Positions 1 through 6,696 of a DNA stretch of 25,181 nt are shown one piece after another (position 1 is the first letter of the stretch; every line of letters begins with the position of its first letter). Location of the stretch: positions 1 through 25,181 of IMG/VR virus record IMGVR_UViG_3300030406_005449; one strand, 5' to 3'. The notes below the pieces were generated by a model that did no database searches, was not told where the DNA came from, and worked only from the letters and a program-made list of their open reading frames with translations. Source of the DNA: a virus. The translations under genes were made by a program, and so were the position numbers.

Positions 1-337
1 CATTAGCTTGACCCGAAACGGTAACAGACCCCACCGAGCCTGTACCTGCAACACCTGTAACCGAAGCATTTGCGTCAGCCGCAACCGTGACAGATCCGAC
101 AGCACCCGATCCTGCCACGCCCGTAACCGAAAACGATACGCCCGTGCCTTCGATAATTGAGACAGAGCCAACTGATCCAGTGCCTGAGACACCCGTGACC
201 GATACGTTTGCATCCGCACTGACGCCAACAGAGCCAACCGATCCAGTGCCTGCCTGCCCGGTGACTGTGACTGGGATCTCTTCATTCCAAGCACCTTGCC
301 CCCAAGTGCCTCTGCCCCAGCCGTTAACATTTGCCAC
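1..337 (-). CDS. Repeat-bearing phage tail/virion protein, N-terminal part
   Basis: This open frame leaves the left edge, so only about 112 N-terminal residues are visible. It starts at a GTG three bases after the stop of the upstream gene and in the same frame as that gene; no strong ribosome site precedes it, so translational coupling is likely. The N-terminus carries NGWGRGTWGQGAW, a tryptophan/glycine-rich opening I associate with marine phage virion proteins. After it come four copies of a 22-24 residue unit built on VTGxxGTGSVGSV and, in two copies, an ADAN element. Such Gly/Val/Ser repeats suggest an extended beta-rich fibre or tail-surface protein. Function is inferred from position at the end of the head-tail block and from the repeats. 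The C-terminus is outside the window. Confidence 0.75.
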   Translation of the reverse strand, partial: MANVNGWGRGTWGQGAWNEEIPVTVTGQAGTGSVGSVGVSADANVSVTGVSGTGSVGSVSIIEGTGVSFSVTGVAGSGAVGSVTVAADANASVTGVAGTGSVGSVTVSGQAN

Positions 338-340
338 GAT

Positions 341-769
341 TTACGCGATCCGAATAATCGCATCGCTTGCATCAGCGGTGGGGAATTGAATCGTAAAGTC
401 TCCTGCTGTACTGGTTTTGTCGCCACCAAAAGCCAGCGTGCAAACCGCTTTGTCGGATTGTGTATCGTTATAAATTAGCGCCCCATTTGCAGTAATTGTG
501 CTGGAGCTAAAGGTGAGATCTGCAAAGTCACAAAATGCAGTAGTCCCAGATGTCGTAGGTGTAACACTTGTCAACGCAGCTCCTGCCGCTGTGTAGCCCG
601 TACCCGAAACCTCATTCGAGGTGGTGTAAGCAGTGGTGCTCGCGTTAAGCGTGGCTGAACTTGTGTACAAAGCAAGCTTAAACGAGTTACCAGAGGTGGC
701 TGTAAAGTTGTGCGTACCTACTAAGATTTCTTGCTTAAACGATGTGCAAAGTGCAGATGTAATGCTCAT
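341..769 (-). CDS. Conserved phage virion-type protein, beta-rich (142 aa)
   Basis: The 142-residue product is rich in Thr, Ser and Ala and has almost no charged residues in its first two thirds, which suits a beta-sandwich structural protein. It has the segment FKLALYTSSATL followed by TTSNEVSGTGY, a pattern I recognise from many uncultured marine phages, where it is annotated only as hypothetical or structural. No catalytic motif is visible. It starts at ATG 769 and overlaps the preceding gene by four bases (ATGA type). The next gene begins only three bases after its TAA and in the same frame. A tail or head decoration role is inferred from location between adaptors and the repeat protein. 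Confidence 0.72.
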   Translation of the reverse strand: MSITSALCTSFKQEILVGTHNFTATSGNSFKLALYTSSATLNASTTAYTTSNEVSGTGYTAAGAALTSVTPTTSGTTAFCDFADLTFSSSTITANGALIYNDTQSDKAVCTLAFGGDKTSTAGDFTIQFPTADASDAIIRIA

Positions 770-1050
770 GTTAATCTCCGTATAATCTTTGCTAACTCAG
801 GCTGACCTTGAGACTCAACTTCAGCAGCCAAAGTGGCACGATCACTCTTGATTGCTTCCTTTATGTAGTGCTCAACCACCTTGTGAATATGATCCTGAAA
901 CGCTAGAGCCTGCTCTTTTATTAATGGATGTGTATTCTGACCGACACTTACAATTCTTTTTGTTGCGGCATTTGACCAAAACTCTGGGCTATGACCACCG
1001 TTTTCTGTCGTAGCGACAAGAACTTCACCTACCTCGCCGCGTAGTGTCAT
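766..1050 (-). CDS. Conserved phage protein of unknown function (94 aa)
   Basis: A 94-residue protein with the segment HSPEFWSNAATKRIVSVGQN near residue 20, then a predicted long helix containing many His, Lys and Glu residues. I recall similar proteins in marine phages at this place between adaptor and tail genes, without known function. It overlaps the upstream 212-residue gene by four bases (1047-1050) and the downstream gene by four bases (766-769), so it is translated as part of a coupled series. No membrane segment, signal peptide or enzyme motif can be seen. Confidence 0.7.
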   Translation of the reverse strand: MTLRGEVGEVLVATTENGGHSPEFWSNAATKRIVSVGQNTHPLIKEQALAFQDHIHKVVEHYIKEAIKSDRATLAAEVESQGQPELAKIIRRLT

Positions 1051-1685
1051 CTACCAGCCCTTACCGCTCCAGCTCTATAACTGTCTGTTGTGCTGTAGCC
1101 TTCACCCAGTGAGATCAACTCCTGCATGGCCGTTTCATACCGGGCCTGATACAACTGCATCAAGTCAGGTTCACCCTTAATAAAGGTATACGCCTCTACC
1201 AGGCACCCATAGAGCAAAGCGTTCTCTGCATTAGACCCCAACCAGCTTGTACCGCTAGAAGCCACAGTGATTGACTCTGGCTCGTAAAAATAATGCAGCT
1301 CCACCGTTAAGTTGGCGTTAGGTGTTGGGCCTAAAATAAAGGTGCTGTTGTCAAAAAGGGCATAGTGTTTTGGGATGCCAGTTGTCGCTGCAACCGGATA
1401 CGCTTGGCGTATAAAGTTTACATCCTTGAACAACAGGTACTCATAGCCACTGTTATCGACAGCTAACGAATACGGAGAAAGAAAGTCACTTGGCGTCTCC
1501 AGGTAGCTATTTGACTGCGTGGTTGTACCTGTTACGTTCTTTCTAAAGTTTGGCAACTGGACAGACTTGAGGATGCGCTCCTCTGCCTGAGTAATAATAG
1601 TTGGCAGATTATTAACGAGCGTTGTCTCATCCGTCTCCAAGTAATCTTGGATTGCCTGCTTGAGCGTGGTAAATGTAAAAGCCAT
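1047..1685 (-). CDS. Head-tail adaptor-like protein (212 aa)
   Basis: The product begins with TLKQAIQDYLETDETTLVNNLPTII followed by QAEERIL, then a beta-rich centre and a C-terminal helical part. The motif of a helix, a short acidic loop and QAEERI is typical of the connector/adaptor proteins of podovirus-like and SU10-like phages that sit below the portal. An equivalent role to T7 gp11-type or SU10 adaptor proteins is therefore likely, but the family assignment is from memory of the pattern, not from a search. Its length (about 200 residues) fits. It overlaps both neighbours by one to four bases in the minus-strand virion operon. Confidence 0.7.
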   Translation of the reverse strand: MAFTFTTLKQAIQDYLETDETTLVNNLPTIITQAEERILKSVQLPNFRKNVTGTTTQSNSYLETPSDFLSPYSLAVDNSGYEYLLFKDVNFIRQAYPVAATTGIPKHYALFDNSTFILGPTPNANLTVELHYFYEPESITVASSGTSWLGSNAENALLYGCLVEAYTFIKGEPDLMQLYQARYETAMQELISLGEGYSTTDSYRAGAVRAGR

Positions 1686-2002
1686 TAGCTTGTAGTCACC
1701 GTAACGACACCTACATGTCCTGTAGCTCCCAAGCCTACCTGCCCTACCGGGTCAAACGAAGCCAGTATTCTACTTTCATCTAAACCACGATCTGGTCGCG
1801 GGTTACGCAAGGCTCTAGGGTCATCGACTAAAATCTTACCCAACTGCAATTGTGGCTGGTCAGGATCAACAACATCCCTGCCTACCAAAAACCCGGTTGG
1901 ACGTTGGTTTACAATTTCTGGCACCAAGTCCTTTAGCGGGTAACGGAACCCTGTCAGGTCGCAGTACCCAAAAGCATACTTTCCTTTTGTGTAAGAACTC
2001 AA
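1685..2002 (-). CDS. Conserved phage protein of unknown function (105 aa), TTG start
   Basis: The product opens SYTKGKYAFGYCDLTGFRYP and contains LKDLVPE and NPRPDRG. This layout (short aromatic N-terminus, RYPLKDL, then ADP/DPRALR-like segment) is recurrent between the two adaptor genes of marine phages; its function is unknown. The start is TTG at 2002. It is supported by a strong AGGAGG nine bases upstream inside the end of the preceding gene, whose TGA overlaps the TTG. A single Cys and no paired CxxC argue against a zinc finger here. Confidence 0.7.
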   Translation of the reverse strand: MSSYTKGKYAFGYCDLTGFRYPLKDLVPEIVNQRPTGFLVGRDVVDPDQPQLQLGKILVDDPRALRNPRPDRGLDESRILASFDPVGQVGLGATGHVGVVTVTTS

Positions 2003-2691
2003 AACGAGTAGCCTCCTGGGGCAACGAAAAGAGACGCCTTGTTACGATCAGAGTCACTAGCCAGCTTCCACTGCTCTTCGTAGTCCGCCTTCAAGGACTG
2101 TGCTCTGGGTATGGCTTCTGGGTACTTCAAGCTCAACTGGTAAGACAAGCCGCTCACCAAGCAAGGCAAGAACCTAGCAGGGACATCCATGTTGTTTGAA
2201 GCAGGGCTTCCTGCGTCTTCAACACGCTCCATATAATAGTAGCCAAACTGATACGTCTCTTGATCATCAGGTGTCGGCCAGATATTAATTGTGATCGAGT
2301 TAAAGTTTTTCTCGACGTAGTATTGAAGCGGCTTACTGCGAGTAAGCTTGTTGGAAAGATTAGAATATTGGCTAACAGATATCCTAGTCATTGACTGATC
2401 GAACTGTGAGTTTTGCTCGCCTGCGTCTGTCCTAATAAATGCTTCAACGATATCAAGAACCTTGCCATCCAACTGATACTGGTTGGTTCCTGCGGTTAGT
2501 GCTTGTGTGGCAAACTCAACGGACCATAAATTAAGCCCCCTGTTTTGCCATTCCAGCATCATAAGGTTCAAGCTTCTTCTAGCTGTCTTATAGTCGTAAC
2601 CACTGCGAAGCTCTAGGCCAGCGCGTTCAAACGCCTCCTCCATAGCATCAGAAAGATCTAGGTTAAATGTAAATGTGCCGCTTGTAGCCAC
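1999..2691 (-). CDS. P22 gp4-like packaged-DNA stabilisation / adaptor protein (230 aa)
   Basis: The N-terminal half contains DAMEEAFERAGLELRSGYDY, then ARRSLNLMMLEWQNRGLNLW, a helical signature I associate with P22 gp4-type tail accessory factors (head completion proteins that bind the portal after packaging). The rest is beta-rich with Tyr/Trp residues and ends in a helix and VAPGGYSF. A ring at the portal exit that closes the filled head is the expected role. It lies beside a second adaptor-like gene, as in podovirus-type connectors. Start is ATG 2691, overlapping the upstream gene end by one base. The role is inferred from pattern and place. Confidence 0.78.
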   Translation of the reverse strand: MATSGTFTFNLDLSDAMEEAFERAGLELRSGYDYKTARRSLNLMMLEWQNRGLNLWSVEFATQALTAGTNQYQLDGKVLDIVEAFIRTDAGEQNSQFDQSMTRISVSQYSNLSNKLTRSKPLQYYVEKNFNSITINIWPTPDDQETYQFGYYYMERVEDAGSPASNNMDVPARFLPCLVSGLSYQLSLKYPEAIPRAQSLKADYEEQWKLASDSDRNKASLFVAPGGYSF

Positions 2692-2906
2692 TACGGTCTC
2701 CTAGCCTTTCGCTTTTTCTTGCTTACCCCAGCCTCACTTAGCGCAATAGCGACAGCCTGTTTTCTGTTTTTAACTTTCTTTCCAGAGCCACCAGACCTTA
2801 ACTTGCCTTTCTTGAACTCCTTCATAACCTTCTTCACCTTAGCTCGCTTCTTTTTAGCTGGTGAACTGCTGATCTGCTTCCTCATTTGCGCTCTGCTGAT
2901 CGGCAT
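2691..2906 (-). CDS. Tiny lysine-rich phage protein, DUF6496-like (71 aa)
   Basis: A very basic 71-residue protein. The core reads VMKEFKKGKLRSG, then a Gly/Lys linker and KNRKQAVAIALSEAG, which matches my memory of the DUF6496 family (VMxEFKxGKLxSG...RKQAIAIALSEA), common in marine phages and some bacteria. It has almost no acidic residues, so nucleic-acid binding is plausible but unproven. It is the last of four consecutive small basic genes lying between the putative structural genes and the adaptors. It overlaps its neighbours by one base each. Confidence 0.72.
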   Translation of the reverse strand: MPISRAQMRKQISSSPAKKKRAKVKKVMKEFKKGKLRSGGSGKKVKNRKQAVAIALSEAGVSKKKRKARRP

Positions 2907-3238
2907 TAGCTCTTTCCAAATTTCTGCTTTTGCGATTTAGGTGGATCTTTTTTGCTGCCACTAGGTCCACTCCAAAAAGTTTTGTTTGCCCAATAGGCAG
3001 CACTTGTTGGACCCTTTGCTATGTTTTTTGCGTGACGAGCCTTGAAGCTTTTGCGAGCTTCTTTCGAGTAATTGTGTCCCATCTTCTGGTCGCCAAAACG
3101 AATCAGCTTCATCTTCTTGCCATCCCTTACAGCAACGATTGCTTTCTTTGTGGGATGCTTAGGCGTCCGCTTGACCTTGTTTAACCCAGACAAACCAACC
3201 TTCTTCAGCCTTTTTTTCTCTGCATCAGTTAAGCTCAT
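2906..3238 (-). CDS. Lysine-rich conserved phage protein (110 aa)
   Basis: A basic protein with the recognisable order VGLSGLNKVKRTPKHPTKK, IRFGDQ, then SFKARHAKN and SAAYWANKTFW. This 'phage RHxKN...YWAN' pattern recurs in many uncultured marine phages and in a DUF family whose number I do not want to assert. The role is unknown; the RHAKN segment and charge suggest binding to DNA or RNA. It overlaps the upstream 84-residue gene by four bases. No signal peptide or membrane segment. Confidence 0.72.
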   Translation of the reverse strand: MSLTDAEKKRLKKVGLSGLNKVKRTPKHPTKKAIVAVRDGKKMKLIRFGDQKMGHNYSKEARKSFKARHAKNIAKGPTSAAYWANKTFWSGPSGSKKDPPKSQKQKFGKS

Positions 3239-3489
3239 TTACGGTACCTTGCCGTCTTTTTAGCTATCTTTTTAGGTTGCTTTGAGTGTTGTTTGCCCTT
3301 TTTGGTGTCGGCACGTTTCTTGCGGCTAGTCGCTGCATACTCTTTGTCACTTAAAGCTTCACGAGCTTTCTTAGGCAAATACCTCTCGCCCGTTGCTTTT
3401 TTACCTTGCGTAGATGGCTTACCAGACTTGGTGCCCCACTTCTGCTTGGTCCATTTTTTAAGTGACTTCTGAGACTTTTTTAAGGCCAT
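3235..3489 (-). CDS. Lysine-rich conserved phage protein (84 aa)
   Basis: About a third of the residues are Lys or Arg. The pattern SLKKWTKQKWGTKSGKPST, GERYLPKKA, and ATSRKKR is widely conserved in small phage proteins of unknown role. The C-terminus KQPKKIAKKTARYRK is nearly all basic. It starts at ATG 3489, overlapping the end of the preceding gene by one base. Acting as a nucleic-acid binder, perhaps packed with the genome, is inference from composition and from its place among head and connector genes. Confidence 0.7.
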   Translation of the reverse strand: MALKKSQKSLKKWTKQKWGTKSGKPSTQGKKATGERYLPKKAREALSDKEYAATSRKKRADTKKGKQHSKQPKKIAKKTARYRK

Positions 3490-3683
3490 TAGTCTCTATA
3501 GCCGCCCCCGGCTTCCTTATAACGTTTAGCCAGCATCTGCGCTTTACGCGCAGACCACTGACCAGGCTTTCCGCCTTTTCCGCTGGCTTTAATTCGATTG
3601 AAGAGCCTTTTGCGTAAAGCTGGCTTTGTATAGTTACCAGCTTCATTGACACGGGATTTACTCTTCTTCTTTTTAGCAGCCAT
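3489..3683 (-). CDS. Tiny lysine-rich conserved phage protein (64 aa)
   Basis: A 64-residue basic protein with N-terminal KKKKSKSR, then AGNYTKPALRKRLFNRI and GGKPGQWSARKAQMLAKRY. The KPGQWSARKAQ signature is frequent in marine phage small proteins of unknown role. Start is ATG 3683, just after the stop of the 134-residue gene would end on the same strand boundary (upstream gene ends at 3685). It is the first of the four basic genes in transcription order. Confidence 0.72.
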   Translation of the reverse strand: MAAKKKKSKSRVNEAGNYTKPALRKRLFNRIKASGKGGKPGQWSARKAQMLAKRYKEAGGGYRD

Positions 3684-3684
3684 G

Positions 3685-4089
3685 TTAGAAGTGCTTTCTT
3701 ACCTGCATTACAATGTTATAGACATCTCCACTGGAATGACCAACAGTCGTAAACTGTATGTCTCCGGTTACACCAGAACCAGCATTATTGGGTATGCCTG
3801 TAAAGTCGCTGAAGTCTAAGGTATCTGCCCAGTCAGCATTTAACTGCCAAGCTAAAACGTCGCTAGACGCATCAAAAAATATTTTTACACCCATCCCTAT
3901 GGTTGAGTAGTAAATCTTCTGAATAGATACCTTTGTGCAAGCCGCACCAGTTATAGGGTCAACGGCTAATGCAGAGACATCAATCTTCGTAACAGCAGAC
4001 TCTCCAGATCCATCGCTCACGTTAGTAAAGCGAAAGATAGCGGTGTTGCCGTCATCCTGTATCGTTTGTGTAGCTACAGCATCAGCCAT
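3685..4089 (-). CDS. Putative virion structural protein (134 aa)
   Basis: A beta-rich, acidic protein starting MADAVATQTIQDDGNTAIF and containing FTNVSDGSGES, VTKIDVSAL, and late NNAGSGVTGDIQFTTVG. I recognise this pattern from small phage proteins adjacent to capsid genes; some are detected in virions but no precise role is known. No cysteine pair or enzyme motif. It begins at ATG 4089, 12 bases after the end of the preceding gene. A decoration or tail-tube-like role is speculation. Confidence 0.7.
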   Translation of the reverse strand: MADAVATQTIQDDGNTAIFRFTNVSDGSGESAVTKIDVSALAVDPITGAACTKVSIQKIYYSTIGMGVKIFFDASSDVLAWQLNADWADTLDFSDFTGIPNNAGSGVTGDIQFTTVGHSSGDVYNIVMQVRKHF

Positions 4090-4101
4090 CGCCGTCTCCT
4101 A

Positions 4102-4599
4102 CTATTGATCAGCAAAGGCTGGAGCAGTGGTGCTCGTAACGTTTCCAAAGATCTGATAGTTAGTCGTGTTCAGACCCATGATGGTGACATCAAAACCAGC
4201 AGGTACATTAAACTGAATACTGCTATTAGAGAAAACGCTACTAACTTCGTTGCCGTCCGTGTCTAGGAACGTCACGCCGCCAATGTAAAAGTTAGTGTTA
4301 CCAGGAGTAACGACAAGCGCATCTGTTGCATCAGCCGCACCACCAGCATAAACAAACCTAAACATAGAACCAGCGATAGGTGCTGGCAACGTATAGGTGT
4401 TGTCTTGTCCACCATCTGGGACAAGCAAGATTCTGCCACTGTGCGTTGCGTTGGTTAGGGTTACGTTTCCATCAGACAAGCTAACAGGGCCGTCACCTAG
4501 TGTTGCAACCTCAGTGATTGCTCCAGTAGTTGAGTTTTTGCTTACCGTCTTAAAAGTGCTTTCAGATCGAACCGCACCCGAAAAAGTTGAATTAGCCAT
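4102..4599 (-). CDS. Putative virion structural protein, beta-rich (165 aa)
   Basis: This Thr/Ser/Gly-rich 165-residue protein contains HSGRILLVPDGGQDNTYTLP and later FNVPAGFDVTIMGLNTTNY, an alternating-strand layout like phage surface or fibre-base proteins. It is the first gene after the capsid terminator, with ribosome site AGGAGA seven bases before ATG 4599. Since the terminator precedes it, it may need its own promoter or read-through; none is obvious. Its 5' leader holds the parS-like palindrome. Role inferred from composition and neighbours only. Confidence 0.68.
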   Translation of the reverse strand: MANSTFSGAVRSESTFKTVSKNSTTGAITEVATLGDGPVSLSDGNVTLTNATHSGRILLVPDGGQDNTYTLPAPIAGSMFRFVYAGGAADATDALVVTPGNTNFYIGGVTFLDTDGNEVSSVFSNSSIQFNVPAGFDVTIMGLNTTNYQIFGNVTSTTAPAFADQ

Positions 4600-4627
4600 A
4601 ATGTTCTCCTGTCTTGGCTAGTGTCAG

Positions 4628-4643
4628 TGTTCCACGTGGAACA
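4628..4643. promoter_or_regulatory. Perfect parS-type palindrome
   Basis: The 16-mer TGTTCCACGTGGAACA is a perfect inverted repeat. It fits the known bacterial chromosomal parS consensus for the centromere-binding protein ParB (TGTTNCACGTGNAACA as I remember it), in the TTCC/GGAA variant described for Pseudomonas. It lies between the capsid terminator and the next gene, outside any coding region. No parA or parB gene is visible in the window, so if it is a true parS it would be read by host ParB or by one encoded elsewhere. An alternative is an RNA hairpin (six-base stem, ACGU loop) in the leader of the 165-residue gene. Confidence 0.65.
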
Positions 4644-4655
4644 TCTGTCAGGATT

Positions 4656-4683
4656 AAACAAAAAGGGGGCGCAAAGCACCCCC
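4656..4683 (-). terminator. Rho-independent terminator after the capsid gene
   Basis: Read on the minus strand, just after the capsid stop, the sequence makes a GC stem GGGGG-TGC / GCG-CCCCC (one T-G wobble) with a TTT loop, followed at once by TTTTTGTTT. This is a standard intrinsic terminator located eight bases past the end of the major capsid gene. Such a position is usual in phages and gives more capsid transcript than downstream tail transcript. Confidence 0.85.
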
Positions 4684-4690
4684 GTAATTG

Positions 4691-5599
4691 TTAGCTAGAT
4701 CCTGGTGATCCGTAAATACCCAATGGGTCAGATACACCAAAGGAGTAACGTTCTCGCGCCTTGTAGCGCACGTTACCAGTATCGAAGTCACCGTCCATAG
4801 ACGTTTCAAGCGGAGTACGCTCAAACATCTTCATGCCGTTCGGAACATCAGTGATCACAAAGAAAGCATTGCTGTCAGTCAGATAGTGATTGACTGCATA
4901 GCCTTCTGGGATTGCACCCATGTTACGAATTGCATTGATGTCGTTATCAGACGTGCCGACTCGCTGAGTCGTCTCCAGCAGACGATCTGCTGTAAACATC
5001 AAAGCGGGGGGAACGATCAAACGACGAGGACGTGCAGCGATCAGAAGACCACGTTCATCAGTGAACGCAGCGATTTCGATGATCGCATTTTCGAGTGACG
5101 TTTCGTTCAGGTCAGCTCCGGTAGAAGGACGGTTGGAGTTTGTTCCACCGTTTACTAGCGGGTGTGATGCGTTAAACAAGGTTACGCCATCTCCAGACTG
5201 GAAGCTGTCGAATCCATTGTTTAGCGGGTTAGCTGCCTTCACTTGCTTCGTGTACGCCATAGCGCGAGAGAGCGCCTTGGTGTAGCGAGCCGAGAGCGAG
5301 TCATACAGATTGTCTTCCATCGCTTCTTCTGTAATCGCAAAGCCCATGCTGATGGTCTCGTGATTATATCTAGCAGTGAAAGATTCCTGTGCTGAGTCAT
5401 AGCTCGTTGCCGCACCTTCCGCCTTAACGGGAGCTGCTGCAAAGCCTGACAGCTTCACTTCTTCCTCAAACGAACGATCAGAGCTTTCTGTCTCATAAAT
5501 GAGAGTGTGCTCATCTTCGTATTTTTCATACTCCAAACCAAACAGAGCGTTAAGCCCCGGCAGGAGTTCTTTAAGCATTTGCGCTCTTGAAATTGCCAT
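4691..5599 (-). CDS. Major capsid protein, Mu gpT-like (302 aa)
   Basis: A 302-residue protein that should build the icosahedral head. Visible landmarks are MLKELLPGLNALFGLEY at the N-terminus, an E-rich loop around residues 40-50, AITEEAMEDNLYDSLSARY near residue 88-106, the SHPLVNGG loop near residue 145, and RPRRLIVPPAL near residue 187. These are characteristic of the Mu gpT family of HK97-fold capsid proteins and the length fits. It is preceded by AAGGAG nine bases before ATG 5599 and followed by a strong terminator, as expected for the most abundant virion protein. The gene follows the scaffold and a head protein in the usual order. Confidence 0.88.
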   Translation of the reverse strand: MAISRAQMLKELLPGLNALFGLEYEKYEDEHTLIYETESSDRSFEEEVKLSGFAAAPVKAEGAATSYDSAQESFTARYNHETISMGFAITEEAMEDNLYDSLSARYTKALSRAMAYTKQVKAANPLNNGFDSFQSGDGVTLFNASHPLVNGGTNSNRPSTGADLNETSLENAIIEIAAFTDERGLLIAARPRRLIVPPALMFTADRLLETTQRVGTSDNDINAIRNMGAIPEGYAVNHYLTDSNAFFVITDVPNGMKMFERTPLETSMDGDFDTGNVRYKARERYSFGVSDPLGIYGSPGSS

Positions 5600-5612
5600 T
5601 GCTTATTACTCC

Positions 5613-6200
5613 TTACACGCCAAGTGCAGTTTCGTATGCGTGACTCAGAGGCAGATAGGTAACAATCACGTCGGTGAACGAATCACCTACAGAGCTTGAT
5701 GGCCCATCTACGAAGTCAACAATACGCAGTGGTAATGAGTTAGTCGTAGCAATAGTGCTGGCATCTACAGCATTTTTGCTTCGACCGATTGAGGTTGATC
5801 CAGCAGTGCTAACCGCCGATACGTTGTTGCCCAGTCCAGTTTGAGCGATGGAACCATCACCCTGCATACGGAACAACAAATCAGGATCATCGACAACATA
5901 ACCAACGATATCGTCTGCTGCAGTAGACGCAGGAAACTGTTGGTTAAATGTCTTTTGGTTGGTGCTGGGATCAGTGTAAGCACAGCCTACAAAGATACCA
6001 ACGGTGCCAGCAACAACAGCAGTCGTTACTGCGGCTTTTTCGAGAGTGCCAGCCGCAACCAGCTTAACGAAGTCACCGTAAAAAATACCAGTGCCATAAC
6101 CACTTGCAATCTTGATGTGGCGAACTTTCCCCGTAAAAGAGCCGCTCGCACTCAAGGTATCAACTGGTTCAGCACCCATTGGGGTAGCAGAAGTAGCCAT
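5613..6200 (-). CDS. Putative head decoration / capsid-associated protein (195 aa)
   Basis: Located 13 bases before the capsid gene in transcription order. The 195-residue product has Ala/Thr/Ser/Val-rich beta strands, with FYGDFVKLVAAGTLEKA and GTVGIFVGCAY, features I associate with proteins encoded next to Mu gpT-like capsid genes in marine phages and often labelled structural. It has no catalytic motif. Capsid decoration or stabilisation is the most reasonable guess. A strong ribosome site (AGGAGG, minus strand) precedes the ATG at 6200. Confidence 0.7.
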   Translation of the reverse strand: MATSATPMGAEPVDTLSASGSFTGKVRHIKIASGYGTGIFYGDFVKLVAAGTLEKAAVTTAVVAGTVGIFVGCAYTDPSTNQKTFNQQFPASTAADDIVGYVVDDPDLLFRMQGDGSIAQTGLGNNVSAVSTAGSTSIGRSKNAVDASTIATTNSLPLRIVDFVDGPSSSVGDSFTDVIVTYLPLSHAYETALGV

Positions 6201-6243
6201 AATGTGGCCTCCTAGTTAATAACCACTAACCCCTGCTAAAGGA

Positions 6244-6696
6244 TTAGTTTCGTCCAAAAGTTGTCCTAGTGCTACGCTCTGGATTGAGCATAGGCATTCT
6301 AGGGTCACTCTCACGAAGATAGTTATTATCAACTGATGTCATCTGGTTTTCTGCAACACTTTGGTAATGCTGTGTTCTTTGCGCCATCAATTCTTCAGGT
6401 GCTTTACACAACAACAGTCCACCTACCTCAATGTTCCCTTCAAATTGCGAGTTTATATCAGACTGCAACATGAGTTCTGGATGATCTTCTGCCTTTACAG
6501 GCTGCCAACCTTCCCTGAACATTTTAGAAACATGAGTATTATCGGACTGACCCAAAAGAGATGTCTTCACCCATCTGAATACATAACCGGCTTGCGGTGC
6601 TGGATCAGGAAGGATTGCAGCAGGCTTCCAGCTATCAGTTGGTCGCTGATCTTCTGTTCGAGTAGTAATGGTTCTTGGTGTGCGCTCATCAGTCAT
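6244..6696 (-). CDS. Conserved phage head-region protein of unknown function (150 aa)
   Basis: A 150-residue protein with a basic, Thr/Arg-rich N-terminus, then GYVFRWVKTSLLGQSDN, FREGWQPVKAEDHPEL, GGLLLCKAPEE, and a Pro/Arg-rich end. The WQPVKAEDHPE pattern recurs in marine phage genomes between scaffold and capsid genes; function unknown. Its location makes a role in head assembly or as a minor head component likely. It overlaps the scaffold gene end by four bases. Confidence 0.7.
   Translation of the reverse strand: MTDERTPRTITTRTEDQRPTDSWKPAAILPDPAPQAGYVFRWVKTSLLGQSDNTHVSKMFREGWQPVKAEDHPELMLQSDINSQFEGNIEVGGLLLCKAPEELMAQRTQHYQSVAENQMTSVDNNYLRESDPRMPMLNPERSTRTTFGRN

Noticed and set aside
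87-389. Plus-strand Pro/Thr-rich repeat protein
   Set aside because: It is the mirror frame of the Gly/Val repeat gene, and runs against the direction of all neighbours.
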